From assembly GCA_937881155.1 (NCBI GenBank), contig CALGFI010000053.1, forward strand, positions 1-7,804: a stretch of 7,804 nt of DNA, read 5' to 3'. Of this stretch, positions 6,493-7,804 are shown in pieces. The notes beneath the pieces were generated by a model. It saw only the letters and a list, made by a program, of their open reading frames with translations. It did no database searches and was not told where the DNA came from. Both the position numbers and the translations under genes were made by a program. The stretch's first letter is position 1. Each line of letters begins with the position of its first letter. Source of the DNA: an uncultured bacterium (GTDB lineage Bacteria > Actinomycetota > UBA4738 > HRBIN12).

Positions 6493-7538
6493 TGGCTACG
6501 AGAACACTCGAGGCCGGTGCAGCCGGTCACGGCGCCGAACCACGCGGGAAGCGCGACGACGACGGCCAGGCCACCTACCTGGTTGCGGTCGCCGAGGGCC
6601 TGTGGGAAGAGATGGAACGCGACGAGCGCGTGTTCCTGCTCGGCGAGGACATCGGCGTCTACGGGGGCGCGTTCAAGGTGACCGAAGGCTTCATCGAGCG
6701 GTTCGGAGCCGAACGCGTCATGGACACGCCGATCGTGGAGGAGACCATCGTGGGCATGGCGCTCGGCGCGGCGATGGAGGGGTTCCGACCGGTCGCCGAG
6801 TTCCAGTACGCGGATTTCATGTCGAGCGGGTTCGACGAGATCACGACCGCGCTCGCCCGCTACCACTACCGGAGCGGAGTTCCGGCGCCGGTCGTGCTCC
6901 GCGCTCCGTCCGGCGGAGGCGTTCGCGCGTCGAGCTTCCACTCGTTCAACCCGGAGCCGTGGTTCGCGCATTCGCCCGGCCTCAAGGTGATGTGCCCGGC
7001 GTTCCCCACCGACGCCAAGGGCTTGATCAAGTCGGCGATCCGCGACGACAACCCGTGCGTGTTCCTCGAACACAAGTGGATCTACCGTCGCGTCAAGGAA
7101 AAGGTGCCGGAGGACCCCGACTTCCTGATCCCGATCGGAAAGGCCGAGGTGAAGCGTGAAGGGCGCGACGTCACGATCGTGTCGTACGGAATGATGGTCC
7201 ATCACGCGCTCGACGCAGCCGAGACCCTCGCGCAGGAGGGTATCGACGTCGAGGTGATCGACCTCCGCTCGATCGTCCCGCTCGATACCGAGGCCATCCT
7301 CGCGTCGGTGGCGAAGACGAGCCGCGCAGTCGTGTTGTACGAGAGCCACCGGTTCCTCGGCGTTGGGGCGGAGGTCGCGAGCGTGATCGCACAGGAGGCG
7401 TTCGAGTCGCTCGACGCGCCGGTCGTTCGCCTTGCGCCTCCGAACGTGCCGGTCCCGTTCTCCCCCGCGCTCGAAGACGCATATCTCCCGCAGGTAACGG
7501 ACATCGAGGACGCGGTCCGCAAGCTGTCGGCGTGGTAG
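6492..7538 (+). CDS. 2-oxoacid dehydrogenase E1 component, beta subunit (branched-chain/pyruvate type)
   Basis: This is the partner of the preceding alpha subunit; the ThDP sites form at the alpha/beta interface. The 348-residue product has LLGEDIGVYGGAFKVTEGF, then DTPIVEETIVGMALGAAM with Glu83/Glu84 (the conserved acid that activates ThDP lies here), AEFQYADF, and the transketolase C-terminal domain with VSYGMMVHHALDAAE, VIDLRSIVPLD and VLYESHRFLGVGAEV. A polar leader of about 26 residues (Gly-, Arg- and Asp-rich) precedes the first conserved strand and looks unstructured. The segment usually HSQ-x-x-EA reads HSFNPEPW (150-157), an unusual Gln to Phe change with His150 kept. The ATG overlaps the alpha-subunit TGA by one base (TGATG), and GGAGGG at 6475-6480 is 11 nt upstream. 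E2 follows after a 72-nt gap. Confidence 0.94.
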   Translation: MATRTLEAGAAGHGAEPRGKRDDDGQATYLVAVAEGLWEEMERDERVFLLGEDIGVYGGAFKVTEGFIERFGAERVMDTPIVEETIVGMALGAAMEGFRPVAEFQYADFMSSGFDEITTALARYHYRSGVPAPVVLRAPSGGGVRASSFHSFNPEPWFAHSPGLKVMCPAFPTDAKGLIKSAIRDDNPCVFLEHKWIYRRVKEKVPEDPDFLIPIGKAEVKREGRDVTIVSYGMMVHHALDAAETLAQEGIDVEVIDLRSIVPLDTEAILASVAKTSRAVVLYESHRFLGVGAEVASVIAQEAFESLDAPVVRLAPPNVPVPFSPALEDAYLPQVTDIEDAVRKLSAW

Positions 7539-7540
7539 CA

Positions 7541-7561
7541 GGGCTCAGGGAGCGGTAGCCC
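7541..7561 (+). promoter_or_regulatory. Small hairpin just after the E1 beta stop
   Basis: GGGCT at 7541-7545 can pair with AGCCC at 7557-7561 across an 11-nt loop. A shorter alternative is GCTC (7543-7546) with GAGC (7550-7553). The AGCCC arm belongs to the first leader repeat. It could also pair with the second GGGCT at 7605-7609, so it may compete with the hairpin over the E2 ribosome-binding site. Five base pairs is weak, and no T-run follows, so it is not a normal terminator. Confidence 0.25.
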
Positions 7562-7576
7562 AACGAAGAGGGATCA
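7551..7576 (+). repeat. Leader repeat, copy 1 (imperfect tandem repeat)
   Basis: AGCGGTAGCCC followed by AACGAAGAGGGATCA matches the second copy 34 bases downstream with one single-base gap and two substitutions. It contains a degenerate ribosome-binding sequence, GAAGAGGG. Five bases after that begins a tiny frame, GTG GCG AAG CGG TAG (7578-7592), whose end runs into copy 2. The copy is probably a decayed duplicate of the E2 leader. Confidence 0.6.
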
Positions 7577-7584
7577 CGTGGCGA

Positions 7585-7611
7585 AGCGGTAGCCCGAACG
7601 AGGAGGGCTCA
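7585..7611 (+). repeat. Leader repeat, copy 2, holding the E2 ribosome-binding site
   Basis: AGCGGTAGCCCG followed by AACGAGGAGGGCTCA ends on the first base of the E2 ATG. It includes the strong Shine-Dalgarno sequence GAGGAGGG (7600-7607). It is the better preserved of two copies offset by 34 bases. Confidence 0.6.
7591..7609 (+). promoter_or_regulatory. Hairpin covering the E2 ribosome-binding site
   Basis: AGCCC (7591-7595) can pair with GGGCT (7605-7609), leaving a 9-nt loop. The Shine-Dalgarno GAGGAGGG (7600-7607) lies partly in the loop and partly in the 3' arm, directly before the ATG. Such a fold could dampen E2 translation unless ribosomes or another pairing opens it. Only five pairs form, and the idea is inference from sequence. 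Confidence 0.3.
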
Positions 7612-7804
7612 TGCAGGTCAAGATGCCGCAGCTCGGCGAGACGGTCGTCGAGGGAACGATCCTCAAGTGGCTCAAACACGAGGGCGACCAGGTCGCACAG
7701 GACGAGGCGCTCTTCGAGATCTCCACGGACAAGGTCGACACCGAGGTTCCCTCGCCGGCGGCGGGAACGCTGACGCAGATCCTCGTCCCGGAGGGACAGA
7801 CCGT
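7611..7804 (+). CDS. 2-oxoacid dehydrogenase E2, dihydrolipoamide acyltransferase, 5' end only
   Basis: The first 64 codons are present and the gene runs off the window. They encode a lipoyl domain beginning MQVKMPQLGETVVEGTI, with the lipoylation motif STDKVDTEVPSP. Lys41 is the predicted lipoyl-lysine. The swinging lipoyl arm carries the acyl group from E1 to the E2 catalytic core and is reoxidised by Lpd. The peripheral-subunit-binding domain and the catalytic domain lie outside the window, so acetyl, succinyl and branched-chain acyl specificity cannot be told; TDKVDTE-type domains occur in actinobacterial SucB/DlaT and in BkdB proteins. The ATG at 7611 has GAGGAGGG just upstream and places the conserved MPxLGE at the usual position near the N-terminus. 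It completes the order E3-E1 alpha-E1 beta-E2. Confidence 0.93.
   Translation, partial: MQVKMPQLGETVVEGTILKWLKHEGDQVAQDEALFEISTDKVDTEVPSPAAGTLTQILVPEGQT

Noticed and set aside
1..7804. Mobile element, prophage, defence cluster or CRISPR array
   Set aside because: No transposase, integrase, terminal inverted repeats, spaced direct repeats or compositional break is visible; all confident genes are housekeeping metabolism.

Overview
This 7.8 kb window is a GC-rich bacterial chromosome segment with conserved metabolic genes. It most likely comes from an actinobacterium (Actinomycetota). The reasons are the strong G/C bias at third codon positions, GTG starts on two genes, and the Streptomyces-like redox motif GCIPTK in the dihydrolipoamide dehydrogenase. 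The gene order also recalls the cobT-cobS ... gcvT (reversed) ... E2-lipB-lipA neighbourhood of Mycobacterium tuberculosis (from memory, about Rv2207 to Rv2218). I cannot name a genus.

Left part (1-2036, plus strand): the end of cobU, then cobT and cobS, with overlapping stops and starts. These three enzymes carry out nucleotide-loop assembly of cobalamin. CobU activates adenosylcobinamide to its GDP derivative, CobT makes alpha-ribazole phosphate, and CobS joins the two at the membrane. A 97-base gap with a weak hairpin follows, then a gene for a predicted lipoprotein of unknown function (2134-2868).

Middle: gcvT (aminomethyltransferase of the glycine cleavage system) lies on the minus strand. 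Its stop codon overlaps the lipoprotein stop codon tail to tail. It is divergent from lpd across a 75-base gap with -10-like hexamers facing both ways.

Right part (4044-7804, plus strand): lpd (E3), E1 alpha, E1 beta and the first 64 codons of E2. This is a four-gene operon for a 2-oxoacid dehydrogenase complex. The first three genes are packed with a 1-nt gap and a 1-nt overlap, while E2 is set apart by 72 nt. That spacer carries an imperfect tandem repeat of the ribosome-binding leader and possible competing hairpins. The E1 sequences look closer to branched-chain 2-oxoacid dehydrogenase than to classical pyruvate dehydrogenase, but the substrate cannot be fixed. Lpd could serve both this complex and the glycine cleavage system, which would explain gcvT beside it.

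I see no mobile element, CRISPR array, tRNA or rRNA, and no clearly new multi-gene system. The points most worth a second look are the E1 beta-E2 spacer, the divergent gcvT/lpd control region, the unassigned lipoprotein, and a few substitutions at normally conserved positions.
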